Assembly: GCA_021613335.1 (NCBI GenBank) | Contig: JAJTWR010000410.1 | Location: 378,501-442,500, forward strand | DNA: 64,000 bases | Direction of reading: 5' to 3' | Source: Whitmania pigra | Lineage: Eukaryota; Annelida; Clitellata; Hirudinida; Haemopidae | Shown: piece by piece, positions 1 to 10,100 of the stretch | Layout: every line of letters begins with the position of its first letter | How positions within the stretch are numbered: position 1 is the first letter of the stretch | Made by a program: the position numbers and the translations under genes | The notes under the pieces: model-generated | Databases searched by the model: none | Seen by the model: only the letters and a program-made list of their open reading frames with translations | What the model was told of the DNA's origin: nothing

Positions 1-300
1 GAAGAAGCCGTAAATGGTCAAGCTCATGATTGGGCGCCCGAAGATGTCAATGAAGTGGAGGTTGAGAACATAGAGAACAATGGAGAGTACATCAGATTAT
101 CATTTGCTATTAGAAATTATTCAGAAATTGTAGGTTCCCATTCATTTAAGGAATTCATCAAAAATCAAATGAATTCAGCAGTATTATTCACAAGTGGATA
201 TAGCCACCAACACATATTACAGTCCAGATTTTCATTACAATCTCAGGAAAGATTTCCTTCTTCAGGCTATGCTATGGACAGAGATGTTATTGGGTTAGTT
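1..300 (+). pseudogene. 5' part of a Ulp1-like gene, enters from the left edge
   Basis: The plus-strand frame is open from the window edge to about 345 and encodes an acidic start followed by a folded-looking stretch (LSFAIRNYSEIVGSHSFKEF, then FIKNQMNSAVLF). I do not recognise a domain here. It lies directly upstream of the duplicated Ulp1-like protease units, and the duplicated unit begins around 268, so this is probably the unduplicated 5' coding region of the same gene. Because the protease portions downstream carry frameshifts, I treat it as part of a pseudogene. It could instead be an unrelated exon. Confidence 0.35.
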
Positions 301-1746
301 AGTCTGAAACATGTAATAGTAATAGATAGAAAGATTAGATGTTAATAGATTCTTTTATAGACGTGTCGTGGTGGCAGGGTCTTCGGCATGGCGGAAATGC
401 TGACAGAAGCAGACATGGGTGTCTGTCGCCGAATGCAACCGTAGATGATTCAGGCCTTATGTGTTGTAAGACCAAACTAAAATCTACAAGTCGCTTTGTA
501 ACAAATTAACTCAGGTTAATACTCACTTTATATTGTGACATTTTATTGTTTGAAATTCTATTACAGTTCCATAATAAATCAAACCGTTTTAGAACATCAA
601 CAGAGATAACAGGACACAGGGCATCATGGAAAAAAGACAATGGGACCTGAAGCCTGTTCGAAGAAAGAAATTATTTATGCGACTTAATGATTTCGTAATT
701 CGGTACCAAGCAGTGCATCAGGGCTTATTCAGAATATTTGAGGACTCTGAGAGAATGGTCAAAAAAAGGTTTGTCAAATTAATTGCGGAGTTTTTGTAAA
801 ATGATAACGACATGAACAAACCCATTCAAGGGGCTCAAACAGAACTCTAAAAGGACTCCAAAATTCAAGGTTTGTTCAGTTAAAAGCGAGGTTTTTGTGA
901 AATACTAATAACATGTTCAACATCTTTAAGGAAAAGAATAGAAGATAGGAAAATGGGGGAAATTGGGAAAAAAAGAACAAGGTGGGGTTGTACAATACAT
1001 ATCCAAAAAAGCCAATTACCTTGAAGCAACAAGTAATTTGCATCTGTTTAGGGTTTTCATAATATTTGTTGCAATATGTTACTTTTGAATTGCAGATAGC
1101 CCAGGCAAAATCACAAATCCCATCCAAGCATATGGACATAGCACCAGTGAAGGACGAAAAATTTTGGGAGAACATTCGGGGTTCTAATTGGTTTTCTTCG
1201 GATAGTATTAATTATGCTATGTTTATTTTAAGTAGGAGATACCAATTCATTGATGGATTGGGTAACTGCGAAATGTTAGGCTATTGCGGAACACATACAA
1301 CCACACCCACACCTGCACAAAGGTTTATCCAGATGTTAATAATAATGGCTGGGTAACGCTAAGTAACATGTTGTGTGGACCCGGTCAAGTAGAAGTCTAC
1401 GACAGTTTTAATGTCACTTTAAACAGTATGGACATCCAAAACATCTCGTATGTAGGAATATAACTACTAATGCTAAAAACAATCAATTAAGTATTTTAAA
1501 AGAGCCAGTTCTACAACAAAAGGGGGTTCTGATTGTGGAGCCTTTGCTATCGCATTTGCATGCACATTGGCTAGGGGTCTTGATCCTTCCATATACTCCT
1601 ATAACCAATTAACACTAAGGGAAAATATAAGCAAAGCTTTTAGAACAGATTTATTTAAGCCGATGGAAGTAGGGAGTAAAGCAAGGGGTACGCGGAATAA
1701 AATTACCGTGAAACTATTTTGTAAATGCAAGCTTAGTTACAATAAA
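268..1746 (+). pseudogene. Ulp1-like (peptidase C48) protease pseudogene, tandem copy A
   Basis: Three segments resemble Ulp1/SENP-type cysteine protease domains of the kind found in TE-associated or expanded families. They are WFSSDSINYAMFIL (about 1185-1240), GWVTLSN with VEVYDSF (1347-1420), and, in a shifted frame, a KGGSDCGAFAIAFA core (about 1520-1565) followed by LARGLDPSIYSYNQLTLRE. A 15-residue Ile-Ala-Gln start at 1096 follows a good splice acceptor. The catalytic Asp and Cys positions are recognisable, but the residue before the conserved Trp, normally His, is Gly (GGC at 1347-1349). A run of five G's near 1522-1526 and a missing TATG near 1450 shift the frame. Splice phases between the segments do not match cleanly. 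The unit is repeated at 1951-3427. It is certainly a broken copy; whether it derives from a host gene or a transposon ORF is unclear. Confidence 0.7.
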
Positions 1747-1749
1747 GGC

Positions 1750-1945
1750 CCGTCCAGTAGAAGTCTATGACAGTTTCAATGTCACTTTAAACAGTATGGA
1801 CATCCGAAACATCTCGTATGTATGTAGGAATATAACTACTAATGCTAAAAACAATCAACTAAGTATTTTAAGAGAGCCAGTTCTACAACAAAAGGGGGGT
1901 TCTTATTGTGGAGCCTTTGCTATCGCATTTGCATGCACATTGCAT
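1750..1945 (+). pseudogene. Partial third copy of the Ulp1-like catalytic segment
   Basis: This stretch repeats 1388-1571 (Asp strand to catalytic Cys) between the two full units. Unlike copies A and B it keeps the reading frame: it has the extra TATG near 1817 and six G's near 1895-1900, so SYVCRNITTNAKNNQLSIL runs in frame into QQKGGSYCGAFAIAF. The residue before the catalytic Cys is Tyr instead of Asp. It therefore preserves ancestral indel states that A and B share in derived form. It is truncated at both ends and cannot encode a protease by itself. Confidence 0.7.
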
Positions 1946-1950
1946 GCTAT

Positions 1951-3427
1951 GCTATGGCCAGGGATGTTATTGGGTTAGTTAGTCTGAAACATGTAATAGT
2001 AATAGATAGAAAGATTAGATGTTAATAGATTCTTTTATAGACGTGTCGTGGTGGCAGGGTCTTCGGCATGGCGGAAACGCTGACAGAAGCAGACATGGGT
2101 GTCTGTGGCCGAATGCAACCGTAGATGATTCAGGCCTTATGTGTTGTAAGACCAAACTAAAATCTACAAGTCGCTTTGTAACAAATTAACTCAGGTTAAT
2201 ACTCACTTTATATTGTGACATTTTATTGTCTGAAATTCTATTACAGTTCCATAATAAATCAAACCGTTTTAGAACATCAACAGAGATAACAGGACACAGG
2301 GCATCATGGAAAAAAGGCAATGGGACCTGAAGCCTGTTCGAAGAAAGAAATTATTTATGCGACTTAATGATTTCGTAATTCGGTACCAAGCAGCGCATCA
2401 GGGCTTATTCAGAATATTTGAGGACTCTGAGAGAATGGTCAAAAAAAGGTTTGTCAAATTAATTGCGGAGTTTTTGTAAAATGATAATGACATGAACAAA
2501 CCCATTCAAGGGGCTCAAACAGAACTCTAAAAGGACTCCAAAATTCAAGGTTTGTTCAGTTAAAAGCGAGGTTTTTGTGAAATACTAATAACATGTTCAA
2601 CATCTTTAAGGAACAAGAATAGAAGATAGGAAAATGGGGGAAATTGGGAAAAAAAGAACAAGGTGGGGTTGTACAATACATGTCCAAAAAAGCCAATTAC
2701 CTTGAAGCAACAAGTAATTTGCATCTGTTTAGGGTTTTCATAATATTTGTTGCAATATGTTACTTTTGAATTGCAGATAGCCCAGGCAAAATCCCAAATC
2801 CCATCCAAGCATATGGACATAGCACCAGTGAAGGACGAAAAATTTTGGGAGAACATTCGGGGTTCTAATTGGTTTTCTTCGGATAGTATTAATGTTGCTA
2901 TGTTTATTTTAAGTAGGCGATACCAATTCATTGATGGATTGGGTAACTGCGAAATGTTAGGCTATTGCGGAACACATACAACCACACCCACACCTGCACA
3001 AAGGTTTATCCAGATGTTAATAATAATCGCTGGGTAACGCTAAGTAACATGTTGTGTGGACCCGGTCAAGTAGAAGTCTACGACAGTTTTAATGTCACTT
3101 TAAACAGTATGGACATCCAAAACATCTCGTATGTAGGAATATAACTACTAATGCTAAAAACAATCAATTAAGTATTTTAAAAGAGCCAGTTCTACAACAA
3201 AAGGGGGTTCTGATTGTGGAGCCTTTGCTATCGCATTTGCATGCACATTGGCTAGGGGTCTTGATCCTTCCATATACTCCTATAACCAATTAACACTAAG
3301 GGAAAATATAAGCAAAGCTTTTAGAACAGATTTATTTAAGCCGATGGAAGTAGGGAGTAAAGCAAGGGGTACGCGAAATAAAATTACCGTGAAACTATTT
3401 TGTAAATGCAAGCTTAGTTACAATAAA
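1951..3427 (+). pseudogene. Ulp1-like (peptidase C48) protease pseudogene, tandem copy B
   Basis: This is a near-identical repeat of 268-1746, offset 1680-1681 bp, with scattered substitutions and one single-base insertion near 2613. It has the same Ulp1-like segments (WFSSDSINVAMFIL, VEVYDSF, and the shifted KGGSDCG core) and the same two frame-breaking indels as copy A. The catalytic His position reads Arg (CGC at 3028-3030). High identity to copy A indicates a recent duplication after inactivation. After 3427 the sequence diverges into the end of a hAT-like remnant. Confidence 0.7.
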
Positions 3428-3435
3428 GAATTAGA

Positions 3436-4300
3436 TCAGGGTTGTCCAACCCGAGTGCCAGAATCCGGCCCGACCTAAGTTTCTATTCGGCCTGCAAAGC
3501 TTCTCTGATTTTTTTAATATTTCTAGTTTTTGATTTGTTCTTTTTTTTGCTTGTATATATTCCATGTATACACCCTTGTGCTACTAAATTAATCGCTCTA
3601 TAGACTTTAAATATAAACATTGTAATGGCGGCACAGGGAATTTAAATTTTTTCTGAAGGAAGTGGGCTCAGATGTGGTTTACTTCTGCCAAGTTTGCTGG
3701 CTTAGCAAGTCATCGACATTATTCATATTTTGGAGTCTACCTGATAAAATAAAAACATTCATGACAAACAAAAGAAAGGATGTATGTTTTCTGGATGATG
3801 ACCCCATGGGTGAACAACTTGGCATTTCTAGTCGACATGACAAAATTCAAGTTGAACGTCAAACTTCAAGAAAAAGACCAGCTGGTTGTATGAACACGTT
3901 GTGACGTTCATTCAAAAGTTAAAGCTAATTCAATCACAGCTGGTTCTGAAGAAGGTTATATATTGCCCAGTCCTTTTGTTGAGGTCTACTGTGTCAGTAC
4001 AACATGAGAAGTTCTCTGAATTAGTTACCAAACTTGCTTATGATTTCGACAGACGCTGCTGACAAATACCAGCTGGAACTCATTGACAGCGACTTTCTGT
4101 GCACGCCAATAGAGATGTGCCGTCACTACATAACTATGCTTGAGATTCTAGTTAACTTTATTTTTATAATTTCTTATTTTTTCTTTTATTTAAAAATTTT
4201 TTAAACAAAGACATTTAAACATCAGTAATAGTAATGTCTTATTAATCTCCAGTTATATTCTGGGGATCGGCCTCAAAGGATCAGAATTTTGCTAAGGACA
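3436..4300 (+). mobile_element. Decayed hAT transposon, GTF2IRD2-like transposase
   Basis: Starts with a hAT-like end (cagggttgtccaacccg at 3436). Plus-strand frames then contain the pattern of the GTF2IRD2/ZBED-type hAT transposase: CQVCWLSKSSTLF and LPDKIKTFMTNKRKDV (about 3680-3785), FIQKLKLIQSQLVLKKV (about 3905-3955) and KFSELVTKLAYDF plus DKYQLELIDSDFL (about 4010-4100), in several frames with stops. In the family these correspond to the segment between the catalytic core and the insertion domain. The element is non-functional. The right end is uncertain; a GGCC-rich stretch near 4255-4290 may be it. Confidence 0.6.
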
Positions 4301-6010
4301 AAAAGCTAAAATTGGTAAGTAACTAAACCTAATTATAAACGTTTTTACAAACACATTACCTTAAGTAGTTCAGTTTACCAAATTTCAAACATTTTTCGTT
4401 AGCTTTGAGATTATCCCTATATCCAAAAAAACATCAATACACCAACAACCGGCCAAATATGTTTATTTACACTTTATTACCCGGCTGCCCATACTTGCTT
4501 GTTGTGTTTGCATGTATTTATATTTACACGACCCAGCGGACGTCCGACAGCTTCACACGAGTTCAAAATGCACACGGCAGAGGCAACCATCTCGCCTTTT
4601 AGCGAAAGTTCAGAAGGAAGCAAATGAAATGAAACAGCTAGAGCTGAGCAACATAAACACGAGCGAAGAAATTGAAGGCTTAACACGTCAACATTCCAGC
4701 ATCGCCAACATGTTTACGCATCCCCTTAAATGAGAGCATGTATGAATTCAACTTCGGTATTAGACATCAAGAATTATTTATCAACTAACTTCATATTCAT
4801 CCGTTCACTTTGAAACTATTCGGCATTTTTCTCGAATGAACACCAACCCCTCTACTTCCCGCTACTCTTCAAAATGCCGGCCGGCGCAACAAAATAATAC
4901 AGACGTTTCGCACACGATGAAGGAGACGCGGTTCTTCCGCCCTAAAATAAGCCATGCAGTAATTATTCTTAAGCGTCCGGAACAGCTAATAAAATCATTG
5001 AATTCATAAATTTAGAATTGTTTAACGGTTGTAAATAATTATTTGCAATAATTAATAATAAAAATAAATTATGCCAGTTCAAATGCATGAAGTTCGACTA
5101 GGGATCACCAAACTACGGCCCTCGACGTTAGTTCATACGGTATTCGAATTTGCTTGGTAGATGGAGTGCGGGACGTTGTGATGGATTTTATGTTCAAATA
5201 TTATGTTTAGAATGCTAGATGGCTAGACCTCATGGCTGCTATGTGCCTTCACTTAGTATTTTAAATTAGGATATGTGCGCGCTAGGGTCTGATGTAATTA
5301 CATATTTATGGAAACCCATCTTTTGACGACATCTCAACTAATACGTAAAAAATCCCGTATTTTTGTGGTAAACAAAAGAGATGGGACTGGAGTTGTTTGC
5401 AGCGGTGATCATTCTCATCATCTAGGTCAAGTGGCGCAATCATACTAGTGTTGATCCAGCCAATCAGAAAGCGCTGAATATTAATGAGGAATCGAAGTAT
5501 TAAATGTAAAAAAAACATCGATATTTTTTATAAATTAAATTTCGCTGAAAACGTACTTGCGCTGGAAACACACTAACAAAACATATATATTTTTTTTAAA
5601 AATATTTTGTAACTTTTACATATGTTTTTAAAATTTGAAGCGCTTTAAGGAATTTTAAGTAATCGGTGCTCAAAGCAAAAAATTCATTTTTGTTAAATGT
5701 ACATTTTTTACACGCGCATTATTTGCCAAAGGAAAAAATTTATGTTTCTAGCTTTCCGTTTTCCAGAGTTATCGATTGTTAAAGTTCTTGCTGAAGTCTT
5801 GCCAACTTCACTTGTCTTCCGCCAGCAGACACTTATATAATGGTAAAAACCTAGTCTTTAACGTAGCTGAAGTTAGCAGACACTTAAATTTAATTTCTAA
5901 AGCGAAATTTCAAATTATAATATTTGGAAACTACGTTTCAAATGCTTTTCCAAAATTTTTATAAACCAATTGTCGGAAAATTTTTAAATTTTTGAAGTTA
6001 TTAGAAATTT
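4300..6010. other. Intergenic, no gene recognised
   Basis: AT-rich sequence with short unsupported open frames (for example 4512-4733 and 5776-5964). A motif at 5101-5130 (gggatcaccaaactacggcc) resembles a hAT terminus, but no partner end was found. I see no conserved domain, tRNA or array here. Confidence 0.5.
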
Positions 6011-6027
6011 GAGGAATTCGTTCAAAA

Positions 6028-6555
6028 GTCTTCTTACTCAGTAACCACGACTTTACGACTGATGAAATGTGCATCAAAATGTTCGTTAAGATTTCTACTT
6101 TCCAAATATGTATACCTTATTAGCTGATAAATTTGTGGAACAACATAAGTGCTTAAAATATCGCGAGTCATCTTAAGCAGAAGTCCTTCCATTAATGGAA
6201 TGTCTTACAAGTCTTCTTACTCAGTAACCACATCTTTACGACTGACGAAATGTGCATCAAAATGTTAGTTAAGATTTCTACTTTCCAAATATGTATAACA
6301 CAAACGAAATTGTGGAACAACGGTGACCCGTCAAAATAGCCCAGCGACAAAATAGCCCCTTCAAAACATCCCCGTCAATATATCTTTATAAAAAAAATAT
6401 TTATATGAGTTGAAGACATTAACCGATAACTGATTTCAAATTTTATTAAATGAAATGAGTTTTATGTTTTGACGGGGCTATTTTGTCGCCGGGCTATTAT
6501 GACGGGGTGCCGTGGAACAGCATAAGTGCTTAAAATATCGCGAGACATCTTAAGC
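6028..6555. repeat. 183-bp direct repeat, second copy split by a MITE
   Basis: The segment beginning gtcttcttactcagtaacca at 6028 recurs at 6211. The shared stretch ending in gcttaaaatatcgcgag lies near 6152 in copy one and near 6525 in copy two. Copy two is longer because the element at 6320-6511 sits inside it. Outside the insertion the copies differ by a few substitutions and a small replaced stretch near 6115/6300. Confidence 0.8.
6320..6511. mobile_element. About 192-bp hAT-like MITE with inverted ends and 8-bp target duplication
   Basis: The left end (acggtgacccgtcaaaatag, then ccagcgacaaaatagcccc) is the inverted complement of the right end, which reads ggggctattttgtcgccggg and then ctattatgacggggtgcc. 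The inverted repeats are about 45 bp. The octamer gtggaaca flanks it on both sides (6312-6319 and 6512-6519) and is present once in the uninterrupted repeat copy near 6134. No coding potential. An 8-bp duplication points to hAT superfamily mobilisation. The exact end is ambiguous by about 2 bp. Confidence 0.8.
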
Positions 6556-7192
6556 GGAAGCCAGTTTAACAACAGAGTTATGTGAACATTACCTGTAAAT
6601 GCCCGCTTAATCCCGGTCATTGAAGATATATTGTATCATTATGATTTAAAAAAAAATTATGATTGCATACCATGACGCAAGCACATTAGACCTACACCAC
6701 TGCCGCCAAGGCAAACTCTCCACAAGATTTTGGTGCTTAACAAATAATACGCTTCTTTTTTGAGAATTTCACCCACATGCTCAATCAGCTTATTACCACA
6801 GGCAAAGATATTTTAGACACAAATTTGACTCTGTGAGATGGATATTTATTTCTCTTCTGCATTCAGCGAAACTGAATGGACATTTTGCACTTAGCAAGTG
6901 CATCGCAGCCTCCTAAAATAAATCGCACAAGCATCAAGAAAGTCATCAGGATGCATTCATTTCTAAGCAATTCCCATTTAACTTCCTATGACGATAACAA
7001 AATATCAGTCAGCTTCAAAGGGCATTTGAATTTTTGCAGATTTCAATAACATCATAAGATCTGCTCAGTTTTTTTGGTGTCAAATGCGTTCAAAAAGTCT
7101 TGCATTAAAAACTACAAAAAGAAGACATTGTCTGAACTTGTCTACATAAAACGTATTGACATGCCGTTATGGTTGAAATGCTATCTTAAGGT
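6556..7192. other. 3' flank of the SENP6/7 gene
   Basis: No gene seen. On the minus strand this is downstream of the SENP6/7 stop. An AATAAA overlaps the stop codon (about 7192-7198), and another minus-strand AATAAA lies near 6845-6850, so the 3' UTR probably ends in this region. Confidence 0.4.
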
Positions 7193-10100
7193 TTATTTGT
7201 TCTGTTCATCGGTAGATAGCACTTTTGCTTCCTGCCCATTTGAATGGAAGACAGTTGACATTGCACTGCATACCATGGGAGGATCTTCAGGATGCCTCTC
7301 GCAAGGGAGGTCTTTGTTGTCATCGTGGACGTTGTTCTCATCAACTTCATTCTTCTCACTTTGAGACTTCTCATCCTTCTTCTCATCAGCATCTTCTCTA
7401 TCCTCAGTTTTACTGTGCTCTTCATCATTGTCATCATCGTCATCATCAGAAAGAATTGGATCTATGTTGAAGCATCCATCACCGTTAGGGTCGTAATCAA
7501 GGGAGGGATTTATTTCATCTTTCAGCTTCATTATCAGTTTGGCCAGTTGAAATCTTTTTGACATTGCAACTTTACTTGTGAACCAATCAGCAAGTGAGAG
7601 CGGAAGAGTGAAGTCTTTGATTGGATTCTGCAATCACAAGTATTTCTGAGGGATCCATCCTTCACGATGGAAACCAATTACAACTCACCAAGAAAAATGA
7701 TTCGACAAATTGCAGCACATAAATGCCACAGTCAGAAGAATTTGGTTGCTGAGGGCATGTCACCATGGAACCTTTCATGGTCGATTTGTCGAAGGATCTT
7801 TCACCATCTGTTGCACTTTTCTTTTGATCCCACTCAACTTGAAGGTACCTGTAAAACGGAAGGCAGATTTTAAATGAAGCATCTGCTCAATGCTTACCAT
7901 ACCACCAGCATTAATTTCTTGCTAAAACTTAAAAAAAAATTAACCAAGTAAAATTTCCAACATATATCATCACAGTTATATACCACTGCTTTGAATGAAT
8001 GTTAGACAAAATTTATGGTGGCACAAGCCCATTATTGGATCTCAAGGCCAATGAAATTCATTAACATACTTAATCTCTAGTAATTTATGTAATTCATTTG
8101 GATGCATAATCACATAAACTGCCTGGAAGATGAGCACTGGTGTCAGTGATAATACTCATCAAAAGATCATTATCTTGCACTCACTGTCTGAGAATGTTGG
8201 CAACATCGTATCGGCTCTCTCCCTTCAGCGAATCAAATATGAGGATGCAAGGACTTCATAAAAATAGTAAATCATTAACTAATTTCACAAAGATCAATAA
8301 TTAATTTGAAAATATCAAAATCAATGTTTACTTTCTTGGGTTACATTCCTCCTCAACATGAACATCCTGCTTCTCATCTTCCTTCTAAAAAAAATTGAAT
8401 GTTTTAAAAGTGATCTCATTGAATATATTTATTTGGTAAAACTCTGATGCATGACAAAGATGATTTGGATGCCATCTCATGCTAACGCTTGACTTACATT
8501 CGTTCCGTTGTTGGCCTTCAACTCCAAGTTAGGTTTCTTGATAATCTCATCCACTTTGGGATGGTTGGGGTTAGGACTGGAAGCATCATCATCTTCATCA
8601 CATTCTGAGTTAATTTCCATGAGGATGTCGTCCTCAATGACATCATCATTGCCCTCATCGTCCTTAATCACTTCTGCAATGATATGCAAATTGATGATAA
8701 CAAATGAAATGATTTGGATCTTTTAAAACAATTTCATATTAAGATTTTTTCTTGTTAAACATCAAGAAGCTATTATATTAAAGCTATAATATTAAAGACA
8801 ACTTAAAATGAAACCAGACTACAATTGGTGCTTTAGACCAATGAGCATAAAGCTCAAATGTTCACCTTCATTGATTGGTATTTCACAAACAGCTGCTTCA
8901 CTTCCCATTGATTCCTGAGAATGACTCATCGATTCTGATGTCACCTGTTCATCCGACATTGGTTTGCTCTCGCTTGAAGCCTGTACGTCGGTGGAGCAGG
9001 CTGCTGGAGATTCAATGTGCGATTGGTCGGGCAGCGTATCCATGCACTCTTCAAGGACTTCCTCTTTTTTTAAAATTCCATCTGAGGCCGGTTCTGTGGA
9101 AGAGGAATCGGCCGATGTTTGGAATGAATCCGACCGGACGTCCAGATTGTTTTCTCCAGTTTTCAATTCCTGTTGACAGGGTGTGGCTTCTGATTCTGAC
9201 CTGTTGTGAGTTGAGTCTGGCATCGTTTGGTCTTGTTTGCTTTCCATGCATGACCTATACTTTGTGACTCCTCGTACGTTTGGGAAGCAAATGATTGCCA
9301 GGAACCAGTGGTAACTAATGAAAGTAAAACAAACTAAATTAACTCGGCAGATCAAGTGGAAAAAAGCGTTAAGTGAAATCCTACCTTTCATTGATTGGCA
9401 CTATGATGAAATCTTTTGAGAATATGTCAACATGCCGTGTCCAAGTCTTTACCTTGGCATGCCTCTGTTCTTCGGGACTGTCGATGACAATTAGCAACGT
9501 AGTTGATGTTATTAAATGTCATTAATGAGACCAAATTAATCTCAGACTAACCTCAGATTGGTGGAAACATCTTGTGCATTCCCAGACATGAGATGTCCGT
9601 AAAAGAAGGAACTAAAGACGTGAGTCCTCTGTTTATCTTCACTCGACAGGATCTCCTCCATGAGGTATCTTCAATAAAACAGCAAAGTTTCAACAATGCA
9701 TTGTTAAATAATTAATAACTTAACTGTCAATAAACTCACTTGAGGTAGAAATCAATGATGACATCATTGAGATATTCTCCGTCATTTAGACAAAAAAGAT
9801 CCTCATTAGTCACGTTGATCCCTCCCTTTGAATTTGGTGGTTTGTATGTGAACAGTCTGTAGGGAGGAGATACGTAAGAATAATGCAACTGCTTGATTAA
9901 TTATTTATCTATTTAATGTTCAACAAGCATATGTGGTTGCTCTTTTAAGATAAAATGTCTGCGATATTTTCTGCAGGAAGAAAGGTTATTTAATCCTGCT
10001 ATTCATGCATGACAAGTTTAAATCAAGTAAGTTTCATGCTTGTATGGGTCCATCCTTCGATCATGAGACATTCTCAAATAAGAAAATTAAAAATAAAATA

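Larger units (their letters stand above)
268..3427. repeat. 1.68-kb direct tandem duplication with an internal partial unit
   Basis: Bases 268-1746 recur at 1951-3427 in the same orientation. Between them lies a partial unit (1750-1945) repeating 1388-1571. The array therefore had at least three units, one of which is now mostly deleted. Confidence 0.85.

Noticed and set aside
7292..7561. Plus-strand frame with hydrophobic, membrane-like sequence
   Set aside because: Antisense of the acidic SENP6/7 last exon; Asp/Glu codons read as Ile/Val/Leu on the other strand.
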